Shown here piece by piece: positions 34,429-42,673 of a DNA stretch of 64,000 nt; position 1 is the stretch's first letter; every line of letters starts with the position of its first letter. The notes below the pieces were generated by a model that saw only the letters and a program-made list of their open reading frames with translations, was not told where the DNA came from and made no database searches. This DNA is from Gemmatimonadaceae bacterium (GTDB lineage Bacteria; Gemmatimonadota; Gemmatimonadetes; Gemmatimonadales; Gemmatimonadaceae): NCBI GenBank assembly GCA_019637445.1, contig JAHBVS010000002.1, forward strand, positions 496,001 through 560,000, written 5' to 3'. The translations under genes and the position numbers were made by a program.

Positions 34429-34460
34429 GCAGTTGTAAGTCGTGAGTTGTGAGTCATGAG
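34429..34460 (+). repeat. Extra 32-nt heptamer arm (C2) forming a palindromic junction with arm C
   Basis: Positions 34429-34460 form a third arm of the family (26 of 32 identical to arm B), facing away from arm C and sharing the central CTGCAG with it. Together 34399-34460 make a long near-perfect palindrome. It lies 14 bp past the hppA stop and could act as its terminator. Confidence 0.75.
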
Positions 34461-34474
34461 TGAACGGCAACGAC

Positions 34475-36535
34475 TTACCCGATGAACCAGGGAGCCAGCA
34501 CGAGCGAAACGACGCTCATGAGCTTGATGAGGATGTTCATCGCGGGGCCGGAAGTGTCCTTGAACGGATCGCCCACCGTGTCGCCGACGACGGCCGCCTT
34601 GTGCACGTCGCTGCCCTTGCCGCCGTGGATCCCGCCCTCGATCGCCTTCTTGGCGTTGTCCCAGGCACCGCCGGCGTTGGCCATGAACAGCGCCATCATC
34701 ACACCCGTCACCGTGGCGCCAGCCAGCAGGCCGCCGAGCGCCTGCACGCCGAACAGCTTGCCGACGATCACCGGCAGCGCGACCGACGCGACGCCGGGCA
34801 CGATCATTTCCTTGAGCGCGGCCGAGGTCGAGATGTCCACGCAACGCGCGGAGTCGGGCTTCACGCCCTCCTTGCCCTCGAGCAGGCCGGGGATCTCACG
34901 GAACTGGCGGCGGACTTCCTCCACCATGCCCTGCGCGGCGCGACCCACCGCGGTCATCGTGTTGGCGCCGACAAAGAACGGCATCACGCCGCCGATGAAC
35001 AGGCCGATGACGACCATCGGGTCGACCAGGTTGAGGCCGGTCTCACGCAGGCCCACCGCCGAGGCGTAGGCCGAGAACATCGCCAGCGCGGTCAGCGCCG
35101 CCGAGCCAATCGCGAAGCCCTTGCCGATGGCGGCCGTCGTGTTGCCCAGCGCGTCGAGGCCGTCGGTGATCTTGCGGACTTCCGGACCCAGGTGGCTCAT
35201 CTCGCTGATGCCACCGGCGTTGTCGGCAATCGGGCCGTAGGCGTCCACGGACATCGTCACGCCGACCGTGGCCAGCATGCCGACCGCGGCAATCGCCACG
35301 CCGTAGAGACCCGCGCTCTGCACGGCCACATACGTGGCGCCGCAGATCAGCAGCACGGGGACGATCGTGGACTCCATGCCCACCGCCAGGCCGGCGATGA
35401 TGTTCGTCGCGGGGCCGGTCTTGGACGACTCGGCGATGCGCAGCACGGGGCCGGCCGCCGTGTAGTACTCGGTCACGAGGCCGATCGCGATGCCCGACAC
35501 GGTACCGGCGAGCACGGCGAAGAACGGTCCGAGCGCCGGCAGCACGCGGCCGGTGTCGGGGTCGACCATGTTCAGCGGCATCGCCTTCGTCAGGAAGAAC
35601 GCGAAGGCGAGGAACAGCGCGGCGGCGATGAACGTCACCAGACGCAGCGCGTTGGCCGGGTCACCCTTGGCCAGCACGCGCATCACGAGGATGCCGACCA
35701 GCGAGGCGACGAGGCCGGAGGCGATATAGGCCACCGGCAGCAGCACGGCCGTGAGGCGCGCCGTGTCGGGAATAAGCGTCGAGGTGGCAGCCAGCGCGAT
35801 GGTCGCGATGGTCGCACCCACGTACGACTCGAAGATGTCGGCGCCGAGGCCGGCCACGTCACCCACGTTGTCACCGACGTTGTCGGCGATGGTCGCGGGG
35901 TTGCGCGGGTCGTCCTCGGGGATGCCGGCCTCGACCTTGCCCACGAGGTCGGCGCCGACGTCGGCGGCCTTGGTGTAGATGCCGCCGCCCACGCGGGCGA
36001 ACAGGGCGATCGAGCTGGCACCCATCGCGAAGCCGGAGATGATCTCGCCGAACTCCTTGAAGCCGCTGTCGCCGAAGAGCAGGCCCTTATGCATCATGAA
36101 CACGACGGCGATGCCGATCAGGCCGAGCGCCGCGACGGCGAGCCCCATCACCGCGCCGCCGCCGAAGGCGACGCGCAGCGCGGCCGCCTGGCCGTTGGCG
36201 CGCGCGGCCTCGGAGGTGCGCACGTTGGCACGCGTGGCCGAGGTCATGCCCGCCCAGCCGGCGGCGACGGAGCAGAGGCCGCCGATGACGTAGGCGACGG
36301 CGGTGTTCCAGCCCACCGCGAAGCCGAGCAGCGCGGCGACGAGGAGCAGGAAGGGCATCAGCACGGTGTACTCGCGCTTGAGGAAGGCCATCGCGCCAAG
36401 CTGGATCTGCTCGGCGAGGTCGCGCATCGTCTGCGAGCCGGCGGACTGGCGCACGATGCCCTGGTAGGTCAGCACGCAGGCGATGAGCCCGACAATGCCA
36501 ATCCCGAGGGCGTACAGCGTCAGATTCTCGATCAT
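34475..36535 (-). CDS. hppA: Membrane-bound ion-translocating pyrophosphatase, K+-dependent type
   Basis: 686 residues from ATG 36533-36535, with about 15-16 membrane helices. It hydrolyses pyrophosphate to pump H+ or Na+. The catalytic signatures are [22 protein letters not shown] (seen as [14 protein letters not shown] and [22 protein letters not shown]), the second acidic motif [15 protein letters not shown], and the C-terminal [17 protein letters not shown]. The segment [18 protein letters not shown] has Ala where K+-independent enzymes have Lys, so it should require potassium. Whether the pumped ion is H+ or Na+ cannot be decided by eye. It sits between pth and ychF, which are adjacent in most bacteria. 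The leader is pyrimidine-rich without a clear Shine-Dalgarno sequence. Confidence 0.96.
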   Translation of the reverse strand: MIENLTLYALGIGIVGLIACVLTYQGIVRQSAGSQTMRDLAEQIQLGAMAFLKREYTVLMPFLLLVAALLGFAVGWNTAVAYVIGGLCSVAAGWAGMTSATRANVRTSEAARANGQAAALRVAFGGGAVMGLAVAALGLIGIAVVFMMHKGLLFGDSGFKEFGEIISGFAMGASSIALFARVGGGIYTKAADVGADLVGKVEAGIPEDDPRNPATIADNVGDNVGDVAGLGADIFESYVGATIATIALAATSTLIPDTARLTAVLLPVAYIASGLVASLVGILVMRVLAKGDPANALRLVTFIAAALFLAFAFFLTKAMPLNMVDPDTGRVLPALGPFFAVLAGTVSGIAIGLVTEYYTAAGPVLRIAESSKTGPATNIIAGLAVGMESTIVPVLLICGATYVAVQSAGLYGVAIAAVGMLATVGVTMSVDAYGPIADNAGGISEMSHLGPEVRKITDGLDALGNTTAAIGKGFAIGSAALTALAMFSAYASAVGLRETGLNLVDPMVVIGLFIGGVMPFFVGANTMTAVGRAAQGMVEEVRRQFREIPGLLEGKEGVKPDSARCVDISTSAALKEMIVPGVASVALPVIVGKLFGVQALGGLLAGATVTGVMMALFMANAGGAWDNAKKAIEGGIHGGKGSDVHKAAVVGDTVGDPFKDTSGPAMNILIKLMSVVSLVLAPWFIG

Positions 36536-36569
36536 TGGGGGAGTGGGGAGAGGGTTACTGTGGTGAACG

Positions 36570-37142
36570 TCAGCGGTTGAACGCGTTCATCACGCGCAGA
36601 ATGCCTTCCGCGGTCCAGAGGCGCAGGGCCTCCTCGAGGGTGGGGAGCAGGTCGCGAACGGTCGCGGCCTCCGCCTTCCCGAACCGATCCAACACGTAGT
36701 CGGCCAAGTCGCCGATGCGCCGCTGCGGGTCGCTAGGTCCGACGCCGATCCGCAGCCGCGCATACTCCTGGCCCTTGAGCGCCTGCTCGATGCTCTTGAG
36801 CCCATTGTGCCCGCCGGCGGAGCCGCGGGCCCGGAACCGGTAGGTCCCGGTCTCCAACTGCACTTCGTCCGACACGACCATCAGGTCGGTGGCCGCGGCC
36901 CAGAAGGGGCGCCGCAGCCAGGGCTTGAGGACGGCACCGGAGAGATTCATGAAGGTCTGTGGCTTGACCAGCCGGACCTTGATGCCGTCCACGGTGCCCG
37001 AGGCCGTCATCGCCTCGCCGTCCTTTCGCCATCCGTCCATCCGCCACTGGTCGGCCAGGTGGTCCAGCATCCACCAGCCGACGTTGTGGCGCGTATCGGC
37101 GTACTCCTGCCCGGGGTTGCCGAGCCCGAGGATGACCTTCAT
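36570..37142 (-). CDS. pth: Peptidyl-tRNA hydrolase
   Basis: 190 residues from ATG 37140-37142. It rescues tRNAs from drop-off peptidyl-tRNAs. The N-terminal motif [21 protein letters not shown] has the catalytic His, and the conserved [10 protein letters not shown] (about 60-69), [29 protein letters not shown] (seen as [11 protein letters not shown] and [12 protein letters not shown]) and RLRIGVGPS segments follow. The usual Asp of the catalytic site in the VVxDD(L/V) motif appears here as VVSDEVQLE, a Glu after the Asp, which is a modest variation. The gene follows rplY by 36 bp, as usual. Confidence 0.96.
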   Translation of the reverse strand: MKVILGLGNPGQEYADTRHNVGWWMLDHLADQWRMDGWRKDGEAMTASGTVDGIKVRLVKPQTFMNLSGAVLKPWLRRPFWAAATDLMVVSDEVQLETGTYRFRARGSAGGHNGLKSIEQALKGQEYARLRIGVGPSDPQRRIGDLADYVLDRFGKAEAATVRDLLPTLEEALRLWTAEGILRVMNAFNR

Positions 37143-37178
37143 CGCGGGACCCTGCGCGCCAGCGGGCGGACGAGGGTC

Positions 37179-37829
37179 TTACTTCTCCTCGGCCTCGTCC
37201 TCGTCCTTCGTCTTGCGGATGAGCTCCGGCTCGGCGGCCGCAGCTTCCTCGGTCGCGGCCGGCGCGGCCTCGACCTTCGGGGCAGCGCAGACGCAGAGCG
37301 TGGCCTCGGCATCGGTGAGCAGCTCCACGCCTTCGGGGAGAGGCACCTCACCCGCGTGGATGGAGTGGCCGATGGTCAGCGGCGTCACGTCGACATCGAT
37401 GCGCGACGGGATGTTCGACGGATCCACCGAGATCTCGAGCTCGTGGAGGATCTGGTCGAGCACGCCACCGCCGTGCCGCACGCCGTCGGGCGTGCCCACG
37501 AAGTGGATCGGCACCTCGACGGAGACCTTCTCACCGGCGACGAGTTCCTGGAAGTCCACGTGGATGATCTGCTTCTTGAACGGATGGCGCTGGATCTCGC
37601 GGATCAGCGTGCGCGCCGTGCCGCCCTCGATGGCGAGCTCGATGACCGTGCTCTGGTAGGGCACCTTCTCGAGCAGCAGCGTGAGCTCGTGCGCGTTCAG
37701 CGACAGCGACTGCGGCTCGCGGGCGTGTCCGTAGATGACCGCGGGGACCTCACCGGCGGCGCGCAGCTTGCGGGCGACACCCTTGCCGGTGGTCGAGCGG
37801 GACTTGGCGTTCAGGTTGGCGGTAGCCAT
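37179..37829 (-). CDS. rplY: 50S ribosomal protein L25/CTC (long form)
   Basis: 216 residues from ATG 37827-37829, with a leader containing AGAAGGA. The N-terminal half (residues 1-90) is the 5S rRNA-binding L25 domain (SRSTTGKGVARKLRAAGEVPAVIYG, seen as TGKGVARKLRAAGEVPAVIY). The second half is the TL5/CTC beta domain (VPIHFVGTPDGVRHGGGVL, IDVTPLTIGHSIHAGEVPLP). A low-complexity acidic tail of Glu, Ala and Lys ends the protein. The long form is typical outside the enterobacteria. It stands between prs and pth, the standard order. Confidence 0.95.
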   Translation of the reverse strand: MATANLNAKSRSTTGKGVARKLRAAGEVPAVIYGHAREPQSLSLNAHELTLLLEKVPYQSTVIELAIEGGTARTLIREIQRHPFKKQIIHVDFQELVAGEKVSVEVPIHFVGTPDGVRHGGGVLDQILHELEISVDPSNIPSRIDVDVTPLTIGHSIHAGEVPLPEGVELLTDAEATLCVCAAPKVEAAPAATEEAAAAEPELIRKTKDEDEAEEK

Positions 37830-37922
37830 TGCTTCGGTTCCTTCTGGAAATGTTGTGGTCGGTTACGTGGGTTCCCGGCGAATCCGGACCAGCGCCGACC
37901 TACGGTGCTGCAACAACTGTCA

Positions 37923-38876
37923 CTACTCGAAGAGCGAACTCACACTCTGGTCGGAGTGCGTAAAGCGAATCGCCTTCGCCAGCAGTTCGCCCACCCCCAG
38001 CACCGTGAGGGAGGGGAAACGCCGGTCCTCCGGGATGGCGATCGAGTCCGTCACCGCGACTTCGCGGATCGGGGCGTTCGACAGCCGTTCGACGGCGGGA
38101 CCCGAGAGCAACGCGTGCGTCGCGCAGACGTAGATGTCGCGCGCGCCGAGTGCCTTGAGGGCCTTCGCCGCCTCCGAGACCGTGCCCGCGGTGTCGATCA
38201 TGTCGTCCGCGAGGACGCAGTCCCGGCCTTCCACTTCACCCACCACGTTCACCACCTCGGCCACGTTGGCCGTGGGGCGACGCTTGTCGATGATCGCCAG
38301 CGAGGCGTTGAGACGCTTGGCAAAACCACGCGCCATCTTGGCCGAGCCGACGTCCGGCGCGACGACCACCGGGTCCACGAGTCCCTTCTTCCGGTAGTGC
38401 GCCGTGAAGACGGGGGCCGCGTAGAGGTGGTCCACCGGGATGTCGAAGAAGCCCTGCAGCTGGTGAAAATGAAAATCGAGTCCGAGGATGCGGTCCGCAC
38501 CCGCGGTGATGATCATGTTCGCCATCAGCTTGGCCCCGATGGCGACGCGTGGCTGGTCCTTGCGGTCCTGCCGCGCGTAGCCGAAGTACGGGATCACACA
38601 GGTGATGCGTGCTGCCGACGCCCGCTTGGCCGCGTCCACCAGGAGCAGCAGCTCCATGATGCTCTCGGCCGGCGTGTTGGTCGGCTGTACGATGAACACG
38701 TCCGCCCCGCGCACATTCTCGTCGAGCCGCACAAACACCTCGCCGTCGGCGAAGCGCGTGACCGTGGCCTTCGAGAGTTCGACGTCCAACTGCTTGGCGA
38801 TGCCCTCGGCGAGGGCACGGTTCGCATTCCCCGTGAGGATGCGAAAGCCGTGTACGGGAACTGCAAGTCCGTCCAT
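37923..38876 (-). CDS. prs: Ribose-phosphate pyrophosphokinase
   Basis: 317 residues from ATG 38874-38876; upstream in-frame codons are not conserved. It makes PRPP from ribose 5-phosphate and ATP for nucleotide, His and Trp synthesis. Motifs present: FADGEVFVRLDENVRGADVF (as FADGEVFVRLDENVRG), IPYFGYARQDRKDQPR (ATP-binding flexible loop), DFHFHQLQGFFDIPVDHL, VVAPDVGSAKMAR and the PRPP-binding loop DDMIDTAGT (about 219-227). The length is that of class I enzymes, which require phosphate and are inhibited by ADP. The divergent rfbABDC operon begins 176 bp upstream. Confidence 0.97.
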   Translation of the reverse strand: MDGLAVPVHGFRILTGNANRALAEGIAKQLDVELSKATVTRFADGEVFVRLDENVRGADVFIVQPTNTPAESIMELLLLVDAAKRASAARITCVIPYFGYARQDRKDQPRVAIGAKLMANMIITAGADRILGLDFHFHQLQGFFDIPVDHLYAAPVFTAHYRKKGLVDPVVVAPDVGSAKMARGFAKRLNASLAIIDKRRPTANVAEVVNVVGEVEGRDCVLADDMIDTAGTVSEAAKALKALGARDIYVCATHALLSGPAVERLSNAPIREVAVTDSIAIPEDRRFPSLTVLGVGELLAKAIRFTHSDQSVSSLFE

Positions 38877-39052
38877 CGGAAGTCGAGTGGGTGTAAGAGG
38901 CGAACGCCGTTGGAGATAGCCTGTGTCCACGTCCCTCGAAACGAGGGGTCGCGGGACAGCCTCGAAAGCTACGGCAACCCGGCCCAAAATGGCAGGGGGA
39001 AGGCCCCGGGCGGAGTGGCTCGGCCGGGGCGCCGTCGGTATCCTTGGGGACG

Positions 39053-39934
39053 ATGAAAGGCATCCTGCTCGCCGGGGGGGCCGGGACCCGCCTCGCGCCG
39101 ATGACGCGGGTGGTCTCCAAGCAACTGCTCCCGGTCTACGACAAGCCGCTGGTCTACTATCCGCTGAGCACCCTGCTGCTCGGGGGCGTGCGGGACATCC
39201 TGGTCATCTCCACGCCCGAGGACCTGCCGCGCTTTGAGGCTCTGCTGGGCGATGGAGCGCCGTGGGGGATCTCGCTGCGCTACCAGGCGCAGGCGGCGCC
39301 GGAGGGGTTGGCGCAGGCGTTTGTGCTCGGCCGCGAGTTCGTCGGCCGCGACCCGGTCAGCCTGATCCTCGGCGACAACCTGTTCTTCGGGGCAGGGATG
39401 GGGGCGCGGCTTCGGAACGCGGTGCGTCGCGTGACGGACAGCGGCGGGGCGACCATTTTCGGCTATCCGGTGCGGAACCCGGAGCGCTATGGCGTCGTCG
39501 ATGTGGATCGCGAGGGGCGCGTGCGTGGGATTGTCGAGAAGCCGGCCAAGCCCGCGTCGAGCGTCGCCGTGACCGGGCTCTACTGCTATGACAATCGCGT
39601 GCTCGACATCGCCCGTGACCTCAGGAAATCCGGGCGCGGCGAGTACGAGATCACCGACGTGAACGCGGCGTACCTCGCCGATGGCTCGCTGACGCTCGAG
39701 CAACTGGGGCGCGGCATGGCCTGGCTCGACACCGGCACGGTGACGGCGATGCAGGAAGCCGCGCAGTTCGTCCAGGCCATCGAGGCACGGCAGGGGCTCA
39801 AGATTGGCTGCCCCGAAGAGGTTGCGTTCCGCATGGGATTCATCACGCGGGAGCAGTTGGAGGCGTTGGCCGCGCCGTTGGCGACCAGCGAGTACGGGCA
39901 GTACCTGCAGCGGGTCGCGGCGGAGCAGGCGTGA
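39053..39934 (+). CDS. rfbA: Glucose-1-phosphate thymidylyltransferase
   Basis: 293 residues from ATG 39053. It joins glucose 1-phosphate to dTTP, giving dTDP-glucose, the first step of dTDP-L-rhamnose synthesis. The nucleotide-binding GILLAGGAGTRLAPMTRVVSKQLLPVYDKP (seen as LLAGGAGTRLAPMT and SKQLLPVYDKPLVYYPL) is canonical, with the catalytic Arg and Lys present, and LILGDNLFFG and the VEKPAKPASS segment follow. The length is standard. The stop overlaps the rfbB start (GTGA at 39931-39934). The cassette is on the plus strand, opposite to the flanking tRNA-Gln and prs. Confidence 0.96.
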   Translation: MKGILLAGGAGTRLAPMTRVVSKQLLPVYDKPLVYYPLSTLLLGGVRDILVISTPEDLPRFEALLGDGAPWGISLRYQAQAAPEGLAQAFVLGREFVGRDPVSLILGDNLFFGAGMGARLRNAVRRVTDSGGATIFGYPVRNPERYGVVDVDREGRVRGIVEKPAKPASSVAVTGLYCYDNRVLDIARDLRKSGRGEYEITDVNAAYLADGSLTLEQLGRGMAWLDTGTVTAMQEAAQFVQAIEARQGLKIGCPEEVAFRMGFITREQLEALAAPLATSEYGQYLQRVAAEQA

Positions 39935-41001
39935 CGACGATTCTCGTCACCGGTGCTGCCGGGTTCATTGGCGTGAATACGGTGGCGTGGCTGCTGCGCG
40001 AGCAGCCGCAGGTGACGGTCATCTCGTACGATGCCTTCACCTACGCGGCGCATCCCGAGAGCCTGGCGATGGTGACGGCCGGGCACGAGAGCCGGCACTT
40101 CCTCATTCGCGCCGACGTGCGTGATGGCGACGCGCTGCGTCGGGTGCTCGCGGGCGAGGCACGCGATGCTGCCGGCCGCGCGGTGCCGCGCCCCGACACG
40201 GTCTGGCACCTCGCCGCCGAGACGCACGTGGACCGCTCGATCCTCGATCCCGCGGTGTTCGTGGACACGAATGTCATCGGCACGCTGCGGCTGCTAGAGG
40301 CGCTGCGGGAACGCGGCGATGCGGGACAATCGCTCCGGTGCGTGCACGTGAGCACGGACGAGGTCTACGGCTCTCTCGGGCCCGACGAGGCACGCTTCAC
40401 CGAGTCGCGCGCGCTCTCGCCGAGTTCGCCCTACGCCGCGTCGAAGGCCGCGGCGGACCTCTTGGTACAGGGTTGGGCCCAGACCTTCGGGATCAACGCC
40501 GTCATTACGCGCTGCTCGAACAACTACGGGCCGTTCCAGTTTCCCGAGAAGCTGATTCCCCTGATGGTCACGCGCGCGCTCGCCGGCGAGTCGCTGCCCG
40601 TGTACGGCGATGGGCGTCAGGTACGCGATTGGCTGCACGTGTCGGATCACGCCGCCGCGCTGTGGGCGGTATCCGAGAGCAAGGCTTCCGGTGGCCACGT
40701 GTTCAACATTGGTGCGGATGGCGAGCGCGAGAATCTCGCGGTGGTGCATTCGATCCTCGACGCGCTGGGGCGTGATCACTCGCTGGTGAGCCACGTGCGC
40801 GACCGACCCGCCCACGACCGCCGCTACGGGATGGACGCGACGCGACTGCGTGCGGAGCTCGGTTGGTCTCCACGCGTGCCCTTCGAGCGCGGCCTCGCCG
40901 AGACGGTGCAGTGGTACGTGGAGCACGAGGCCTGGTGGCGCGCAGTGCAGCGCGAGGCATCCCGTGCGGCCGAGGCGCTCTACGTGACGCCAAGGGCGTG
41001 A
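39931..41001 (+). CDS. rfbB: dTDP-glucose 4,6-dehydratase
   Basis: 356 residues from GTG 39931, coupled to rfbA. It is an NAD-dependent short-chain dehydrogenase converting dTDP-glucose to the 4-keto-6-deoxy sugar. It shows the Rossmann motif VTGAAGFIGVNTV (about 6-18), the HLAAETHVDRS segment, the STDEVYG motif (Thr-Asp-Glu catalytic triplet), and the YAASKAAAD Tyr-Lys pair near residue 169-177. The substrate-binding RCSNNYGPFQFPEKLIP is also conserved. It is slightly longer than the common 340-350 residues because of an extended loop near residue 60-75. Confidence 0.96.
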   Translation: MTTILVTGAAGFIGVNTVAWLLREQPQVTVISYDAFTYAAHPESLAMVTAGHESRHFLIRADVRDGDALRRVLAGEARDAAGRAVPRPDTVWHLAAETHVDRSILDPAVFVDTNVIGTLRLLEALRERGDAGQSLRCVHVSTDEVYGSLGPDEARFTESRALSPSSPYAASKAAADLLVQGWAQTFGINAVITRCSNNYGPFQFPEKLIPLMVTRALAGESLPVYGDGRQVRDWLHVSDHAAALWAVSESKASGGHVFNIGADGERENLAVVHSILDALGRDHSLVSHVRDRPAHDRRYGMDATRLRAELGWSPRVPFERGLAETVQWYVEHEAWWRAVQREASRAAEALYVTPRA

Positions 41002-41068
41002 CATCGCGCCGTTCGGGCACTCGCGGCGTGCCGGTGGCGCGCGCGGCGCGGCCGCTGCCGACCCGCGT

Positions 41069-41932
41069 ATGAAGGTCCTCCTCTTCGGTGGCACGGGCTT
41101 GCTTGGCTCGGCGCTTCGCGATTCAGTTCCGTCCGGTGTGACGGTGATCGCGCCGCCGCGTGGCGAGCTCGACATCACGAATGAGAACGCCGTAGCCGCT
41201 GCCGTCTCTGCCGCGCGACCTGATTGGATTGCGGTCTGCGCAGCGTACACGGCGGTGGATCGCGCCGAGTCCGAGCCGGAGCTGGCTCGCGTGCTGAACG
41301 CGACGGCGGTCGCCCACGTCGCGCGCGCGGCGGCAGATGTAGGCGCGCGCGTGTTGTTGCCGAGCACCGACTACGTGTTTCAGGGCGATCCCGGCCGCCC
41401 CTGGCGCGAGGATGACGCGCCCGACCCCCACGGTGCCTACGCGACATCGAAGCGCGACGGTGAGTTGGCGCTCGAGGCCAGCGGTGCCGCGCACGTGATT
41501 GTGCGGACGAGTTGGGTGTTTGGGCCCGGCCGCCGCAGCTTCCCGCGCGCAATGTGGGAGCGGGCCATTCGCCGCGAGGCGGCGCGCGTGGTCGCCGATC
41601 AGCGGGGCACGCCAACGGCTGCGGTTGATCTCGCTAATTGGTGCTGGACGCTTATGGCGTCCGAGGCGCGTGGTGTCTTGCACGGGAGCAATCGCGGTGA
41701 GACCACGTGGTTCGAGGTGGCACGACGCGCGTTCGCACACGCGGCATTCGCCGAGGGCGTCACACCGGTCGCCAGCGCGGACTTCCCGACGCCGGCGCGT
41801 CGGCCGCTCTACAGCGTGCTGGACTGCTCGCGGCTCGATGCGCTGCTCGCCGCGGCAGGCGCGCCACCGCGGCGCTCGTGGGAGGACGCGCTGGACGAGT
41901 ATCTTGCCACGCTCAAGCCGAACGACTCGTGA
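41069..41932 (+). CDS. rfbD: dTDP-4-dehydrorhamnose reductase
   Basis: 287 residues from ATG 41069. It carries out the final reduction to dTDP-L-rhamnose. The glycine-rich FGGTGLLGSALRDS (about 5-18), the AAYTAVDRAESEPELA segment and STDYVFQGDPGRPWREDD are typical; the YATSKRDGE motif near 127-135 gives the Tyr/Lys pair, and VRTSWVFGPG follows. It is 67 bp after rfbB, a gap without recognisable features, and 78 bp before rfbC. Confidence 0.94.
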   Translation: MKVLLFGGTGLLGSALRDSVPSGVTVIAPPRGELDITNENAVAAAVSAARPDWIAVCAAYTAVDRAESEPELARVLNATAVAHVARAAADVGARVLLPSTDYVFQGDPGRPWREDDAPDPHGAYATSKRDGELALEASGAAHVIVRTSWVFGPGRRSFPRAMWERAIRREAARVVADQRGTPTAAVDLANWCWTLMASEARGVLHGSNRGETTWFEVARRAFAHAAFAEGVTPVASADFPTPARRPLYSVLDCSRLDALLAAAGAPPRRSWEDALDEYLATLKPNDS

Positions 41933-42010
41933 CGGCGCGAGCATCACAACGCCTTTGCGTCCATCAACTCCGCTAACTCGCTGCCTCCAGCCCTCGCTCT
42001 CGTCGCCCGA

Positions 42011-42577
42011 ATGCCCGTCACCCTCGAGCCCACCGACATCCCCGATCTCGTGATTGCGCGCGTCACAGCGTATCCCGACGCGCGTGGCTCGTTTCGCGAA
42101 CTGTTCCGGGCCGACCACTTCGCGGCGTCCGGTTTGCCGTCGCAGTTCGCACAGATGAATCACTCACGCTCGGCGCTTGGCGTGGTGCGTGGCCTGCATT
42201 TCCAGTTTGAGCCGCCGATGGCCAAGCTGATGCGCGTGGCGAAGGGGCGGGCGTTCCTCGTCGCCGTGGATATCCGCCGCGGCAGTAAGACCTGTGGGCG
42301 CGCGTGGTGGCGCGAGACGCGGGCAGACGAAGACCTATGGGTATTCGCGCCGGCAGGGTTTGCCCGCGGGCTGCAGGCGCTCGAGGATGGCACAGAGGTG
42401 GAGTACCTCTGCACCGCGACCTACTCCGGTGCCGGCGAGGCGGGCATCCGCTTCGACGATCCCGCGCTGGGGATCCCCTGGCCGCTCACTGCGACTGAAG
42501 TCTCCCCCAAAGACCGAGCGGCCCCGACGCTCGCCGAATGGCTCGCGGGGCCGCAGGGTGGGGTGTTCGCCGTCTAG
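42011..42577 (+). CDS. rfbC: dTDP-4-dehydrorhamnose 3,5-epimerase
   Basis: 188 residues from ATG 42011. It epimerises C3 and C5 of dTDP-4-keto-6-deoxyglucose, the step between RfbB and RfbD. The cupin core shows PDARGSFRELFRADHF, QMNHSRSALGVVRGLHFQ with the catalytic His near residue 63, VAVDIRRGSKTCG and FAPAGFARGLQAL. The highly conserved FxxK-type pocket and the catalytic Tyr in the VEYLCTATYS segment (about 137-146) are visible. It closes the cassette in the order A, B, D, C and converges on tRNA-Gln. Confidence 0.95.
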   Translation: MPVTLEPTDIPDLVIARVTAYPDARGSFRELFRADHFAASGLPSQFAQMNHSRSALGVVRGLHFQFEPPMAKLMRVAKGRAFLVAVDIRRGSKTCGRAWWRETRADEDLWVFAPAGFARGLQALEDGTEVEYLCTATYSGAGEAGIRFDDPALGIPWPLTATEVSPKDRAAPTLAEWLAGPQGGVFAV

Positions 42578-42585
42578 CTGAAGAG

Positions 42586-42656
42586 TTGCCCCTGGTGGAT
42601 TCGAACCACCATTCTCGCATCCAAAGTGCGATGTCCTGCCATTGGACGAAGGGGCA
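42586..42656 (-). tRNA. tRNA-Gln (anticodon TTG)
   Basis: A full cloverleaf is visible on the minus strand: a 7-bp acceptor (TGCCCCT with AGGGGCA), a D arm, anticodon stem TCGCA/TGCGA around the loop CTTTGGA (anticodon TTG, reading CAA/CAG), and TPsiC arm TGGTGGTTCGAATCCACCA. The discriminator is A; no CCA is encoded. It follows ispE by 17 bp on the same strand, in the position where this tRNA is found in many bacteria (ispE-tRNA-Gln-prs). Confidence 0.95.
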
Positions 42657-42673
42657 GTACCACTGCGGGGAAG

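Larger units (their letters stand above)
33870..34430. mobile_element. Element B-C: inverted 32-nt heptamer arms enclosing a four-helix-bundle gene
   Basis: The left arm (33870-33901) and right arm (34399-34430) are 32-nt inverted repeats identical at 29 of 32 positions. Both start GCAGT at the outer end and continue with heptamers RTGAGTY. The interior holds one gene (33968-34354) and a strong hairpin after its stop. The structure parallels element A, which lacks the gene. A further arm of the same length begins at the palindromic CTGCAG junction. No transposase or target-site duplication is evident, so mobility is inferred from the repeat structure, the recurrence within 3 kb and the interruption of a conserved gene order. 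Confidence 0.6.

Noticed and set aside
33870-34460. CRISPR array
   Set aside because: The repeats are 7-nt units without unique spacers, arranged as inverted arms; no cas gene is present.
34460-36580. 706-codon plus-strand frame opposite hppA
   Set aside because: His/Arg/Asp/Gly-rich mirror of membrane helices in hppA, not a protein.
36807-39056. 749-codon plus-strand frame across pth, rplY and prs
   Set aside because: It spans three well-supported minus-strand genes and their gaps; no coding signature.
42578-42673. Integration (att) site at tRNA-Gln
   Set aside because: No integrase gene and no duplicated tRNA 3' end next to the rfb cassette were seen.
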